Assembly (NCBI GenBank): GCA_002306075.1
Contig: DBRW01000031.1
Span: forward strand, 1 to 45,875
Direction of reading: 5' to 3'
DNA from: Synergistaceae bacterium UBA1358
Lineage (GTDB): Bacteria > Synergistota > Synergistia > Synergistales > Synergistaceae
Length of the DNA: 45,875 nt
This document shows positions 27,281-35,023 of the stretch, piece by piece (the stretch's first letter is position 1; each line of letters opens with the position of its first letter). The notes under the pieces are model-generated. The model ran no database searches and was not told where the DNA came from. It saw nothing but the letters and a program-made list of their open reading frames with translations. Made by a program: the position numbers and the translations under genes.

Positions 27281-28663
27281 CTATAGCGTTTTCATTTTAC
27301 GGTATGAAAGCATTATGCCGAGCAGCGATCTGGTTACGACCACGTTGCAGAATACTGCAGAAATAACACCTATGCTGAGTGTCACAGCAAAACCTCTGAT
27401 GGGGCCGCTTCCGAAATAGAACAAAACTGCAGCGGCGATCAGCGTGGTTATGTTTGAGTCAAGAATGACAACAAGAGCTTTTCTGAAACCTGCATCCAGT
27501 GCGGCCATCTGAGTCTTCCCTGACATCAGCTCTTCCTTCATGCGCTCGTAAATCAGAATGTTGCCATCGACAGCCATTCCTATTGTGAGTATTATGCCTC
27601 CGATACCCGGAAGTGTCAGAGTCGATTTAAGGAATATCAAGCTCGCCATGACAAGGAGCATTGCCACGCAAAGTGCCAGATTTGCCGCTATACCCAGGAA
27701 GCTGTAGTATATAAGCATGAATAGCACAACTAACGCAGCCCCTATGAGACCGGAGCGTATACCCTGCTTAATAGAGTCTGCGCCAAGCGTCGGGCCTACA
27801 GATCTGTTTTCGAGGATCTCGACCGCTACGGGAAGCGCTCCTGCCCTGAGCATGATGGCAAGCCTGTTTGCCTCAGGAGTGGTAAATTTACCTGTTATCT
27901 GTGCCTCTCCTCCTGAAATGCGCTGCTGGACGACAGGAGCGGATATCACGACCCCGTCGAGCACTATGGCGATCTGCTTGCCTACATTGGCCGCAGTTGC
28001 CTCATCAAAAAGTTTGGCGCCTTCTGAGTTGAATTTCAGGGATACGGCTGCTTTGCCAAACTGGTCAAAAGTCGTGTCAGCCTTGGTAAGGTCCTTGCCG
28101 GTAACGTAGGCCTTGCCCAAAAGGTATGCCGTGCCGTCTTCTCCCTTGCCGACGGCTATGTCCGGGTTTGCCTTTACAGCTTCCTCCATCTGTTTGACAT
28201 ATCCATCGACCTCGTCCCTGGCCTGTTGCCAGCGATCCTGCGCGGCCCGGAATTGCTCGTCGCTGTCATAGTTGGAGCGAACAGGTTCTGCGGGGACTCT
28301 TGGAGACTCTCCCAGCACCTGCCTGAATTCCAGAACGGCTGTCCTTCCTATAAGATCAAGGGCCGCTTCCGGATCTTCCACTCCGGGCAGGTCTACCGCG
28401 ATGCGGTCATCTCCCTGTTTCTGGATCACAGGTTCAGCGATCCCATATTGGTCTATACGGCTCCTGAGCACCGCAAGAAGTCGATCGATGCTGTCCGGCG
28501 TGACCGGGTTTTCAGGCGTGCCTTTCGCCTGCAGAACGATATGAACTCCCCCCCTGAGGTCCAGTCCGAGACGGACCTTGCCCTGTATGGGGAAAGCAAT
28601 GTATGCGGCTATGAGTATCACTGCCAGGATCAAACCCAATCGCCATTTGTCTCTTTTTACCAT
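27281..28663 (-). CDS. secD: Protein translocase subunit SecD
   Basis: A 460-residue partner of SecF with one N-terminal helix, a large P1 domain (about 35-285) and five further helices. Signature stretches are GLDLRGGVHIVLQ near residue 30 and DGNILIYERMKEEL near the fourth last helix. The longer frame to 28702 begins with TTG inside a hairpin; the ATG at 28663 has GGAGG ten bases upstream and the normal MVKRDKWRL start. SecD and SecF are separate polypeptides here, unlike the fused SecDF of Bacillus. Confidence 0.95.
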   Translation of the reverse strand: MVKRDKWRLGLILAVILIAAYIAFPIQGKVRLGLDLRGGVHIVLQAKGTPENPVTPDSIDRLLAVLRSRIDQYGIAEPVIQKQGDDRIAVDLPGVEDPEAALDLIGRTAVLEFRQVLGESPRVPAEPVRSNYDSDEQFRAAQDRWQQARDEVDGYVKQMEEAVKANPDIAVGKGEDGTAYLLGKAYVTGKDLTKADTTFDQFGKAAVSLKFNSEGAKLFDEATAANVGKQIAIVLDGVVISAPVVQQRISGGEAQITGKFTTPEANRLAIMLRAGALPVAVEILENRSVGPTLGADSIKQGIRSGLIGAALVVLFMLIYYSFLGIAANLALCVAMLLVMASLIFLKSTLTLPGIGGIILTIGMAVDGNILIYERMKEELMSGKTQMAALDAGFRKALVVILDSNITTLIAAAVLFYFGSGPIRGFAVTLSIGVISAVFCNVVVTRSLLGIMLSYRKMKTL

Positions 28664-28681
28664 AGAGAAAGCGCCTCCTTG

Positions 28682-28721
28682 CAAAGAAAACGGAGTGGAC
28701 AAGTTGGTTTGTCCTCTCCGT
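28682..28721 (-). terminator. Terminator-like or attenuator hairpin between yajC and secD
   Basis: On the minus strand a 13-bp stem with one A-A mismatch (arms 28690-28702 and 28709-28721, loop of 6) is followed by TTTTCTTT. It ends only about 19 bases before the secD start, so there is no room for a new promoter after it. It may terminate most transcripts after yajC and act as an attenuator for secDF. Confidence 0.7.
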
Positions 28722-28752
28722 ATGAAATTACTGCTGCATTTGGGACTGGGTC

Positions 28753-29154
28753 CTAGGCTTCTTCCTTTTCTGAAACTGCTGCTTCTTCAGCCTCTGCCGC
28801 CGGTGCCTGTACTTCGGCTGTTTCAGCGGGGATCTCGTCCTTTTTGACTTTCTTTTTCTTGGGTCTGGCCTCTGATGAACCGTCAGCCTTCTTCATCGAT
28901 ACGGAGCTCTTGAGGATCCTTGCCTTTACTCCCTCATCCAGCTCAATGATGTAACTGTCATCGAGGATCTCTCTTACTATCCCAAAAAAACCGCCTGCCG
29001 TGATTATCGTGGAACCTCTGCTGATGCTTGCAAGCATTTCTTCATGCGCCTTCTGTTTTTTCTTCTGCGGACGTATGATCATGAAATAAAAAATCGCCGC
29101 AAACATTGCGAGTGGAAGCATCATGCCTACAAGTCCGCCCTGCTGACCGCCCAA
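28753..29154 (-). CDS. yajC: Preprotein translocase subunit YajC
   Basis: A 133-residue accessory protein of the SecDF complex with one membrane helix (about 9-27), followed by the typical IIRPQKKKQKAHEEML. The conserved cytosolic core ends near residue 90. The tail is unusual: a lysine cluster (RPKKKKVKK) then an Ala/Glu-rich stretch to the end. The start is a TTG, supported by AAGGAGG seven bases upstream. It heads the yajC-secD-secF unit. Confidence 0.94.
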   Translation of the reverse strand: MGGQQGGLVGMMLPLAMFAAIFYFMIIRPQKKKQKAHEEMLASISRGSTIITAGGFFGIVREILDDSYIIELDEGVKARILKSSVSMKKADGSSEARPKKKKVKKDEIPAETAEVQAPAAEAEEAAVSEKEEA

Positions 29155-29181
29155 ATCAATTCCTCCTTAATTTATATTGTA

Positions 29182-29210
29182 TTTTTATTTAGACCAAATT
29201 TTTGGGTCAA
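29182..29210 (-). promoter_or_regulatory. Possible sigma-70 promoter for yajC
   Basis: On the minus strand TTGACC (5 of 6) is followed 17 bases later by TAAAAA (4 of 6), about 25 bases before the yajC ribosome site, within an AT-rich gap. The minus-10 match is weak. Confidence 0.35.
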
Positions 29211-29263
29211 AAGTAACGTTGGTTATTTTAACATGACTTAAGCTCTTTGTGTAATAAAATGCG

Positions 29264-29896
29264 CTAATGCTTCTCTTCCCTTTCTTTGAGGAAGAAGAGC
29301 AGCTTCTCGAGCTCTACAAAAATATCCACCCTGTAGAAAAGGATCCTGTCCGGAACTACGACTGTAGCGGGGGTAAAGGCAAGTATGCCCTTAAGGGTGG
29401 GAGAGAGCACCGCCTTATCCACACAATTCTGTGCTGCCGATGCAGGGACTGCCAGGATAAGGACCTCGATGCCCCGCTCCTCCATCACCTTTGACATCTC
29501 CTCGACATGCCAGCAATGGACACCCATTATCTCGCTGCCTACCTTTTCGGGATCTATGTCAAAAAGTGCGTCGACTTCAAACTTGTAGCTTTGGAACGCG
29601 GCGTGTCCCATAAGCGCTGTACCAAGGTTGCCAACTCCGGCGAGAGCTACTTTCCATACTTTCGGAGAGGCCAGGATATTCTCTATATGAAGGCAGAGGC
29701 GGTTGACATGGTATCCGACACCTCTTTTACCGATCTCTCCGAAATATGAAAGATCCTTGCGCACCTGACTTGCCTTTATTCCAAGGATCTCACCTATTTG
29801 AAGCGATGATACGACCTTCCGTTCCTCTTCCTTCATCTGGATAAGCAGCCGATAATACTGGATAAGTCTCTCGACGGTCGGTTCTGCAACCTTCAT
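29264..29896 (-). CDS. rex: Redox-sensing transcriptional repressor Rex
   Basis: Dimeric repressor that senses the NADH/NAD+ ratio and controls fermentative and respiratory genes in anaerobes. The 210-residue protein has an N-terminal winged helix (about 1-75; ASQVRKDLSYFGEIGKRGVG is the recognition region) and a Rossmann domain with GVGNLG at 87-92. The ATG at 29896 has GGAGG eight bases upstream; an in-frame GTG three codons earlier overlaps that site and is not used. It follows eno by about 94 bases. No clear Rex operator (TTGTGA-type palindrome) was found near it. Confidence 0.95.
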   Translation of the reverse strand: MKVAEPTVERLIQYYRLLIQMKEEERKVVSSLQIGEILGIKASQVRKDLSYFGEIGKRGVGYHVNRLCLHIENILASPKVWKVALAGVGNLGTALMGHAAFQSYKFEVDALFDIDPEKVGSEIMGVHCWHVEEMSKVMEERGIEVLILAVPASAAQNCVDKAVLSPTLKGILAFTPATVVVPDRILFYRVDIFVELEKLLFFLKEREEKH

Positions 29897-29990
29897 ACAA
29901 CGCACCTCCTGGTTTATGCTGGTAAAAAAATCACTTGATTATCAAAAACAGAAACTGTCACTGCCTGATAATGTTCTCTTCCGCACCCCG

Positions 29991-31274
29991 TCATTTTTTG
30001 CAGATGGGCAGGTCGACTCCCGCAAAATGCGAGCGTCCCTCGAGAGATTCCTCTATCCGTATCAGACGGTTGTACTTCCTGAGGCGTTCTATGCCCCTCG
30101 GAGCCCCGGCCTTGATCTGTCCGGCACCGGTGGCAACGGCAAGGTCCGCGATGAAGTTGTCCGCAGTCTCTCCCGATCTGTGGGATATTATGGTCCTGTA
30201 TCCGCCGCGTCTCGCCATTTCGACGAGCTTGAGGGTCTCTGTCAGCGTGCCCACCTGATTGGGCTTCACGAGAACGGCGTTCGCCGCTCCTCTGTCGATG
30301 CCGAGCTGGAGCCTGTCCGTATGGGTGACGAATATGTCGTCGCCTATCAGCTGTATCCTGCCGGACAGCCTCTTGGTCATGTCTATCCAGCCCTGCCAGT
30401 CATCCTCCGCAAGTCCGTCCTCAATCGAGATTATCGGATACTTGTCGCACATCAGTTCGTAAATGTCGATAAGCTCGTTCGCGGTATACTTGTAGTCACT
30501 GCCGTGGAACTGGTAGGCGCCTTTGCTGTAGAACTGGTTCGCAGCTATGTCAAGCCCTATCGAGATCTCCTTGCCCGGCTGATAACCCGCGCTGCGTATC
30601 GCCATCAGCAAAAAGTCCAGGACCTCTTCCTGATCCCTGAAGTCCGATGCGAAGCCTCCCTCGTCTCCAGTGCCGGTCGATTTGCCGTACTTGGCAAGGA
30701 TGCGGCTCAGCGCATGGTAGGTCTCGGCACCCATCCGAAGGGCCTCCGTAAAGGACGGGGCTCCGTGGGGTATTATCAGGAATTCCTGTATATTGAGGTT
30801 GTTGTTGGCGTGCGTTCCCCCGTTGATCACGTTCATAAGGGGAACAGGCATGAGGTTGGCATTGAGTCCGCCGAGATACCTCCAAAGCGGCAGCTCTTTC
30901 GAGTAAGCTGCGGTCCTTGCCGTGGCCAGGGAGACTCCCAGTATCGCATTTGCTCCCAGCCTCTTCTTCTGCAGCGTTCCGTCCAGTTCGATGAGGGCTT
31001 TATCGATATGATCCTGCTTCAGCGGATCCATACCCTTCAGTGCCGGGGATATTATCTCTTTGATGTTCTGTACGGCCTTGAGCACTCCTTTGCCCATATA
31101 TCTCCCGCTGTCTCCGTCTCTGAGCTCGTGGGCCTCATATGTCCCTGTGGAGGCGCCTGACGGGATGCTGGCCTTTCCTACGATGCCGGAATCAAGGGTG
31201 ACCTCCACCTCTAAAGTCGGAAATCCTCTTGAATCCAACACTTCTCTGGCATGGACGTTAGTTATGTATGACAT
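29991..31274 (-). CDS. eno: Enolase (phosphopyruvate hydratase)
   Basis: Glycolytic enzyme (427 residues) converting 2-phosphoglycerate to phosphoenolpyruvate. Recognisable are SIPSGASTGTYEAHELRDG, metal ligands in GLDIAANQFY and SIEDGLAEDDW, catalytic lysine context LVKPNQVGT and the end motif ISHRSGETAD. AAGGGGG precedes the ATG. It is 26 bases downstream of rqcP. The length is standard. Confidence 0.98.
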   Translation of the reverse strand: MSYITNVHAREVLDSRGFPTLEVEVTLDSGIVGKASIPSGASTGTYEAHELRDGDSGRYMGKGVLKAVQNIKEIISPALKGMDPLKQDHIDKALIELDGTLQKKRLGANAILGVSLATARTAAYSKELPLWRYLGGLNANLMPVPLMNVINGGTHANNNLNIQEFLIIPHGAPSFTEALRMGAETYHALSRILAKYGKSTGTGDEGGFASDFRDQEEVLDFLLMAIRSAGYQPGKEISIGLDIAANQFYSKGAYQFHGSDYKYTANELIDIYELMCDKYPIISIEDGLAEDDWQGWIDMTKRLSGRIQLIGDDIFVTHTDRLQLGIDRGAANAVLVKPNQVGTLTETLKLVEMARRGGYRTIISHRSGETADNFIADLAVATGAGQIKAGAPRGIERLRKYNRLIRIEESLEGRSHFAGVDLPICKK

Positions 31275-31300
31275 GCAAGCTTACCCCCTTCTTAGGTAAT

Positions 31301-31573
31301 TCACCAGGGACGTTCTTCCCTGTCAACTTTTCTTTCTTCGACCATCTCGTAGGCCGGGGCGTTCCTCTTGAGCTGTACCTCGTCAGAAGTCACTACTTTG
31401 ACCTTCATTATCCTGCCGGGGTAGGCTATCTCGATGATATCGTCCGATCTGACCTCCGCAGCCGGCTTGCAGGTCCTGCCGTTTATCCTGACAGCACCTA
31501 TCTCGACCATTTCCTGCGCAAGGGTCCTGCGTTTGATCAGCCTTGAAAGCTTAAGATACTTATCGATCCTCAA
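31301..31573 (-). CDS. rqcP: S4-domain RNA-binding protein, RqcP/YabO type
   Basis: A 90-residue S4 protein beginning MRIDKYLKLSRLIKRRTLA, close to Bacillus RqcP, which stabilises tRNA during alanine tailing on stalled 50S subunits. The S4 fold occupies about 1-60 (VRINGRTCKPAAEVRSDD). The start is TTG, chosen because the family starts exactly at MRxDK. The RqcH partner is not in the window, so a heat-shock Hsp15-like role cannot be excluded, though the short length fits RqcP. Confidence 0.86.
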   Translation of the reverse strand: MRIDKYLKLSRLIKRRTLAQEMVEIGAVRINGRTCKPAAEVRSDDIIEIAYPGRIMKVKVVTSDEVQLKRNAPAYEMVEERKVDREERPW

Positions 31574-31605
31574 ATGACGATCACCGTCCGCACAACGTCG
31601 GAAAG

Positions 31606-31634
31606 AGTATAATTCATATCAACCGCTCGTGCAA
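31606..31634 (-). promoter_or_regulatory. Candidate promoter for rqcP-eno-rex
   Basis: On the minus strand TATACT (5 of 6) lies 17 bases after TTGCAC (3 of 6), 33 bases before the rqcP start. It is the best match in the 207-base gap after rpoD. Confidence 0.45.
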
Positions 31635-31780
31635 TATTTATCAAACTTTTATTCTTAAGCAGGATGTCGGCTGCAGCCATTTTTTTTGACGGTCAAATGC
31701 GCAAATGAATGCAAACCGGCAGGAAACAGCATTTCTGATTTTAACAAACATATCTCCGGTATTTTTTTCACAAACCCCGG

Positions 31781-33160
31781 CTATTCAAGAAAATCTTTGA
31801 GTTTTTTGCTTCTGCTCGGATGGCGGAGTTTTCTCAGGGCCTTGGCCTCGATCTGACGTATCCTTTCCCTTGTTACGCCAAAACGCCTGCCGACCTCTTC
31901 CAGCGTGTGGGCATGGCCGTCCTCCAGTCCGAACCGGAGCCTGAGCACTTCTCTCTCCCTGTCTGTAAGGTCATCGAGCATCTCATCGAGCTGTTCCCTC
32001 AGGATCTGGCTTGCCGCTGCTTCTTCGGGGCTCGGGAGGTCCTTGTCCTCGAGGAAATCTCCGAGCTGGCTGTCCTCTTCTTCACCGATCGGAGTCTCGA
32101 GGGATACTGGTTCCTGCGCTATCCTCTGGATCTCCTCGACTCTGTCCGAGGCTATCTCCATCTCGGCAGCTATCTCCTCGGCGGCAGGCTCTCTGCCCAG
32201 GCGCTGCACCAGCTGCCTCGAGACGCGTATCAGCTTGTTGATCGTCTCGACCATGTGGACCGGTATCCTTATCGTCCTCGCCTGATCCGCTATCGCTCTG
32301 GTTATGGCCTGTCTGATCCACCACGTAGCGTAGGTGCTGAACTTGTATCCCTTGCGGTAGTCGAACTTCTCGACGGCACGGATCAGTCCGAGGTTGCCCT
32401 CCTGGATAAGATCTAGGAAGAGCATCCCCCTGCCGATATATTTTTTTGCTATGCTGACTACGAGCCTCAGGTTGGCCTCCACCAGCTTGTCCTTCGCTTC
32501 CATTTCGCCCGCCTCTACACCTTTGGCCAGTTCGACTTCGTCTTCGGACGTCAGGAGGGGGATCTTGCCTATCTCGCGCAGGTACATGCGCACGGGATCA
32601 GAAAGTGGAAGATCTTCAAGATCGCCCATCTCTTCGGTATTGGCATTGGTCGGAAGAAGATGCTCTCCCTCGGACGGGTCGACCTTCGTTTTGGGTTCGT
32701 CCACTACGTCGACCCCGAGCTCCATGAGATTCATGTAAAGGCTGTCAAGGATGTCGGCCGTGAGGAAATCCTTGGGCATGTGCTTTTCGATATCCTCGTA
32801 GGTAACGAATCCCTTCTCCCTGCCTTCATGGAGAAGGTCCCTGACGTTGTCTATGTAGGCTGTGTAGTCTGCGGGATCGGAGTCTTCAACTACGTTCTCT
32901 TTTACGGCATCGACCTCGGGGACATCATCGTCGCCGCAGATGACTTTGAGTTCCTCATCCAGATCGACGCTGTCGGGGACATCCAGCATCTCGTCTTCTA
33001 TTATCGATGTATCGCAGACCTCTCCCTTTTCCGGATCGGAGATGTCTATCATGTCCGCAGATACCTCGTCGACCGAATCCTCCATGCTTTCATCGATCGG
33101 TTTCAAAGTGTTTTCCGCTGCAGGCGCATCACTTTTTTTAGCTGTCTTTGTCTTTTTCAT
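31781..33160 (-). CDS. rpoD: Primary sigma factor SigA/RpoD
   Basis: Housekeeping sigma-70 of 459 residues. An acidic region 1.1 (about 1-160) precedes region 1.2 (LPLSDPVRMYLREIGKIPLL) and region 2 with the minus-10-recognition helix (YKFSTYATWWIRQAI). Region 3 and region 4 follow; the final helix-turn-helix is VTRERIRQIEAKALRKLR. It overlaps the dnaG stop by 4 bases (ATGA) and takes its ribosome site AAAGGAGG from inside dnaG. The dnaG-rpoD pair is the conserved macromolecular synthesis unit. Confidence 0.97.
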   Translation of the reverse strand: MKKTKTAKKSDAPAAENTLKPIDESMEDSVDEVSADMIDISDPEKGEVCDTSIIEDEMLDVPDSVDLDEELKVICGDDDVPEVDAVKENVVEDSDPADYTAYIDNVRDLLHEGREKGFVTYEDIEKHMPKDFLTADILDSLYMNLMELGVDVVDEPKTKVDPSEGEHLLPTNANTEEMGDLEDLPLSDPVRMYLREIGKIPLLTSEDEVELAKGVEAGEMEAKDKLVEANLRLVVSIAKKYIGRGMLFLDLIQEGNLGLIRAVEKFDYRKGYKFSTYATWWIRQAITRAIADQARTIRIPVHMVETINKLIRVSRQLVQRLGREPAAEEIAAEMEIASDRVEEIQRIAQEPVSLETPIGEEEDSQLGDFLEDKDLPSPEEAAASQILREQLDEMLDDLTDREREVLRLRFGLEDGHAHTLEEVGRRFGVTRERIRQIEAKALRKLRHPSRSKKLKDFLE

Positions 33161-34926
33161 GCCCCGAATTTACCTCCTTTAAGGATTCTTGTCAGCCTAA
33201 GGTGTTCTTCAACTTCAGACTCCGTCGCAGTGCCCTTTTTCAGCTTAGTGTTCAGAGATATGACCCTCTCTTCGATACATCTTCTTCTTATGGTCTCCGC
33301 GATCACTTCCGCCTTGTCGGGATCGATGCCCTCTCTGGAGATCAGCCCGTTTCCGCGCGCGACCAGTTCCATGGATCTTCTGTCGCCGACCTGCCTCCAT
33401 CTCTCCTCAAGATGTTCGGGGGCCTCTCCGGTCAGAAGGGCGGACGCCATATTCTGAAGTACGTCATTTTTTATAAAAGGCACTACATACTCATGGGAAA
33501 AACGTGATCTCACTTTTTCGTTTTCCCAGATAATACTGCAAAATATGCATTCCAGATCATCCGGTTCTGAAGAGTTTTTTTGTTCTGCGTCCGCGCCCTC
33601 CCCGGCTTCAATAAAGTCAGTGCTGTCATCTTCCGGCAGCCTTCTCGACGTCTTATCGGCCAGGCCGGTGCGCCTTTCTTCTATCTCTCTCTTCAGCTCA
33701 TGGGGGAATACCCCCATTTGCTGGGATATTTTCTCGATATGCGGAGCCACATCAAACGTGGACAGAGAGGCCAGTCCTTCAAGCAGGTCGTTTCTGGCTG
33801 CCAGCGACTTTTCCGGTATCTCCATATCAGCCTTCCGCAGTATGGCGTGATACACGGGGAGAGGCAAAGCGAATCCAAGAGCAGACGCGAACATCTGCGG
33901 TCCCCCGTCTGCAAGCAGGACCTCATCGGGATCCTTGCCTCCGGTCAGCCTGACTACCCTGACCGAAATCCCCTGCTTCTGGAGCACATACATGCCTCTC
34001 AGGGCAGCTTCCTGCCCTGCACTGTCCGAATCATAACAGATATAGCAGAGTCCCGCCATTCTTTTGATCAAAAGAGCCTGAGCTTCTGTCAGGGAAGTTC
34101 CCAGGGATGCGACCGTGTTCGTATATCCCGCCAGGTGGCATCTGATGGCATCCATGTACCCCTCCACCAGTATCGCGTGTCCCTTTTCCCTTATCGGGCC
34201 CTTTGCCTTGTTCATCAGGTAGAGGTTGTTGCGTTTGTTGAAGAGGGCGCTCTCGGGGCTGTTAAGATACTTTGCCCCGTCTCCGTCAAGTATCCTTCCC
34301 CCGAATCCGACTATACGGCCTGTCAGACTGTATATCGGAAACATTATGCGTCCGCGGAACCTGTCATATATCCCCCTTGTTCCCATCGCGGCCAGGCCGC
34401 TCTCTATGATCTGTCCGTCGGTAAGGCCAAGCGTATGGAGATATCTTGAGAGGGAATCCCATGAAGAGGGTGCCCAGCCAAGTTCAAAGCGGACCATATC
34501 GTCGTTCGTTATAGAGCGTCTGGCAAGATAAGCCCTGGCCGCTTCTCCCGAATTTCCGTGAAGCGATCTTATGAAAAAATCGAGCGCATGCTTCTGGATA
34601 TCGACTCCGTCAAGGGACCTGCGTCGGCTGCCTTCGGCAGGTCCCTGCAGTTTCACCCCGGCCCTCTCGGCAAGTCTTTCCAGAGCTTCCCTGAACTCCA
34701 GGTTCTCGATCTCCATTATAAAAGTAAAAACATCTCCGCCCTTGCCGCAGCCAAAACAGTGGAATGTCTGCCTTTCGGGAGAGACGCTGAAGGAGGGGGT
34801 CTTTTCGTTGTGGAACGGACATTTTCCCCAGTAAGTCTGGCCGCTCCTGCGCAACGCAACATAGTCGCCGATCACTTCGGCAATATCAAGTCTGGATTTT
34901 ATCTCTCTGACGTCATCGCCGGCCAT
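33157..34926 (-). CDS. dnaG: DNA primase
   Basis: Makes RNA primers for replication (589 residues). The N-terminal zinc domain has Cys36, His39, Cys57 and Cys60 (KCPFHNEK and FHCFGCGKGGD). The TOPRIM core shows VEGYMDAI and CYDSDSAGQEA. The C-terminal helicase-binding region (about 430-589) is variable as usual. GGAGG lies upstream. A terminator-like hairpin sits just upstream in its leader. Confidence 0.97.
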   Translation of the reverse strand: MAGDDVREIKSRLDIAEVIGDYVALRRSGQTYWGKCPFHNEKTPSFSVSPERQTFHCFGCGKGGDVFTFIMEIENLEFREALERLAERAGVKLQGPAEGSRRRSLDGVDIQKHALDFFIRSLHGNSGEAARAYLARRSITNDDMVRFELGWAPSSWDSLSRYLHTLGLTDGQIIESGLAAMGTRGIYDRFRGRIMFPIYSLTGRIVGFGGRILDGDGAKYLNSPESALFNKRNNLYLMNKAKGPIREKGHAILVEGYMDAIRCHLAGYTNTVASLGTSLTEAQALLIKRMAGLCYICYDSDSAGQEAALRGMYVLQKQGISVRVVRLTGGKDPDEVLLADGGPQMFASALGFALPLPVYHAILRKADMEIPEKSLAARNDLLEGLASLSTFDVAPHIEKISQQMGVFPHELKREIEERRTGLADKTSRRLPEDDSTDFIEAGEGADAEQKNSSEPDDLECIFCSIIWENEKVRSRFSHEYVVPFIKNDVLQNMASALLTGEAPEHLEERWRQVGDRRSMELVARGNGLISREGIDPDKAEVIAETIRRRCIEERVISLNTKLKKGTATESEVEEHLRLTRILKGGKFGA

Positions 34927-34944
34927 GTCACACCTCCGATACAG

Positions 34945-34977
34945 AAAACCAGAGGGAGAGTATTAGCCTCTCCCCCT
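34945..34977 (-). terminator. Probable terminator of hppA, within the dnaG leader
   Basis: On the minus strand a 10-bp stem (one G-U pair; arms 34951-34960 and 34968-34977, loop of 7) is followed two bases later by a short TTTT. The T-tract is weak. It lies between hppA and dnaG. Confidence 0.55.
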
Positions 34978-34982
34978 TGAAC

Positions 34983-34991
34983 ATTATCACA
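34983..34991 (-). promoter_or_regulatory. Possible extended minus-10 promoter for dnaG-rpoD
   Basis: On the minus strand TGTGATAAT matches an extended minus-10 (TGn then 5 of 6). No good minus-35 was found. Transcripts would begin close to the hairpin at 34951-34977. Confidence 0.35.
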
Positions 34992-35023
34992 TACTGAGCT
35001 TTGATAGATGCAGATGTTTTAAG

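Noticed and set aside
29897..29990. A TTGATTATCAA palindrome upstream of rex as a Rex operator
   Set aside because: It does not fit the known TTGTGA-type or TTGTTAA-type Rex palindromes.
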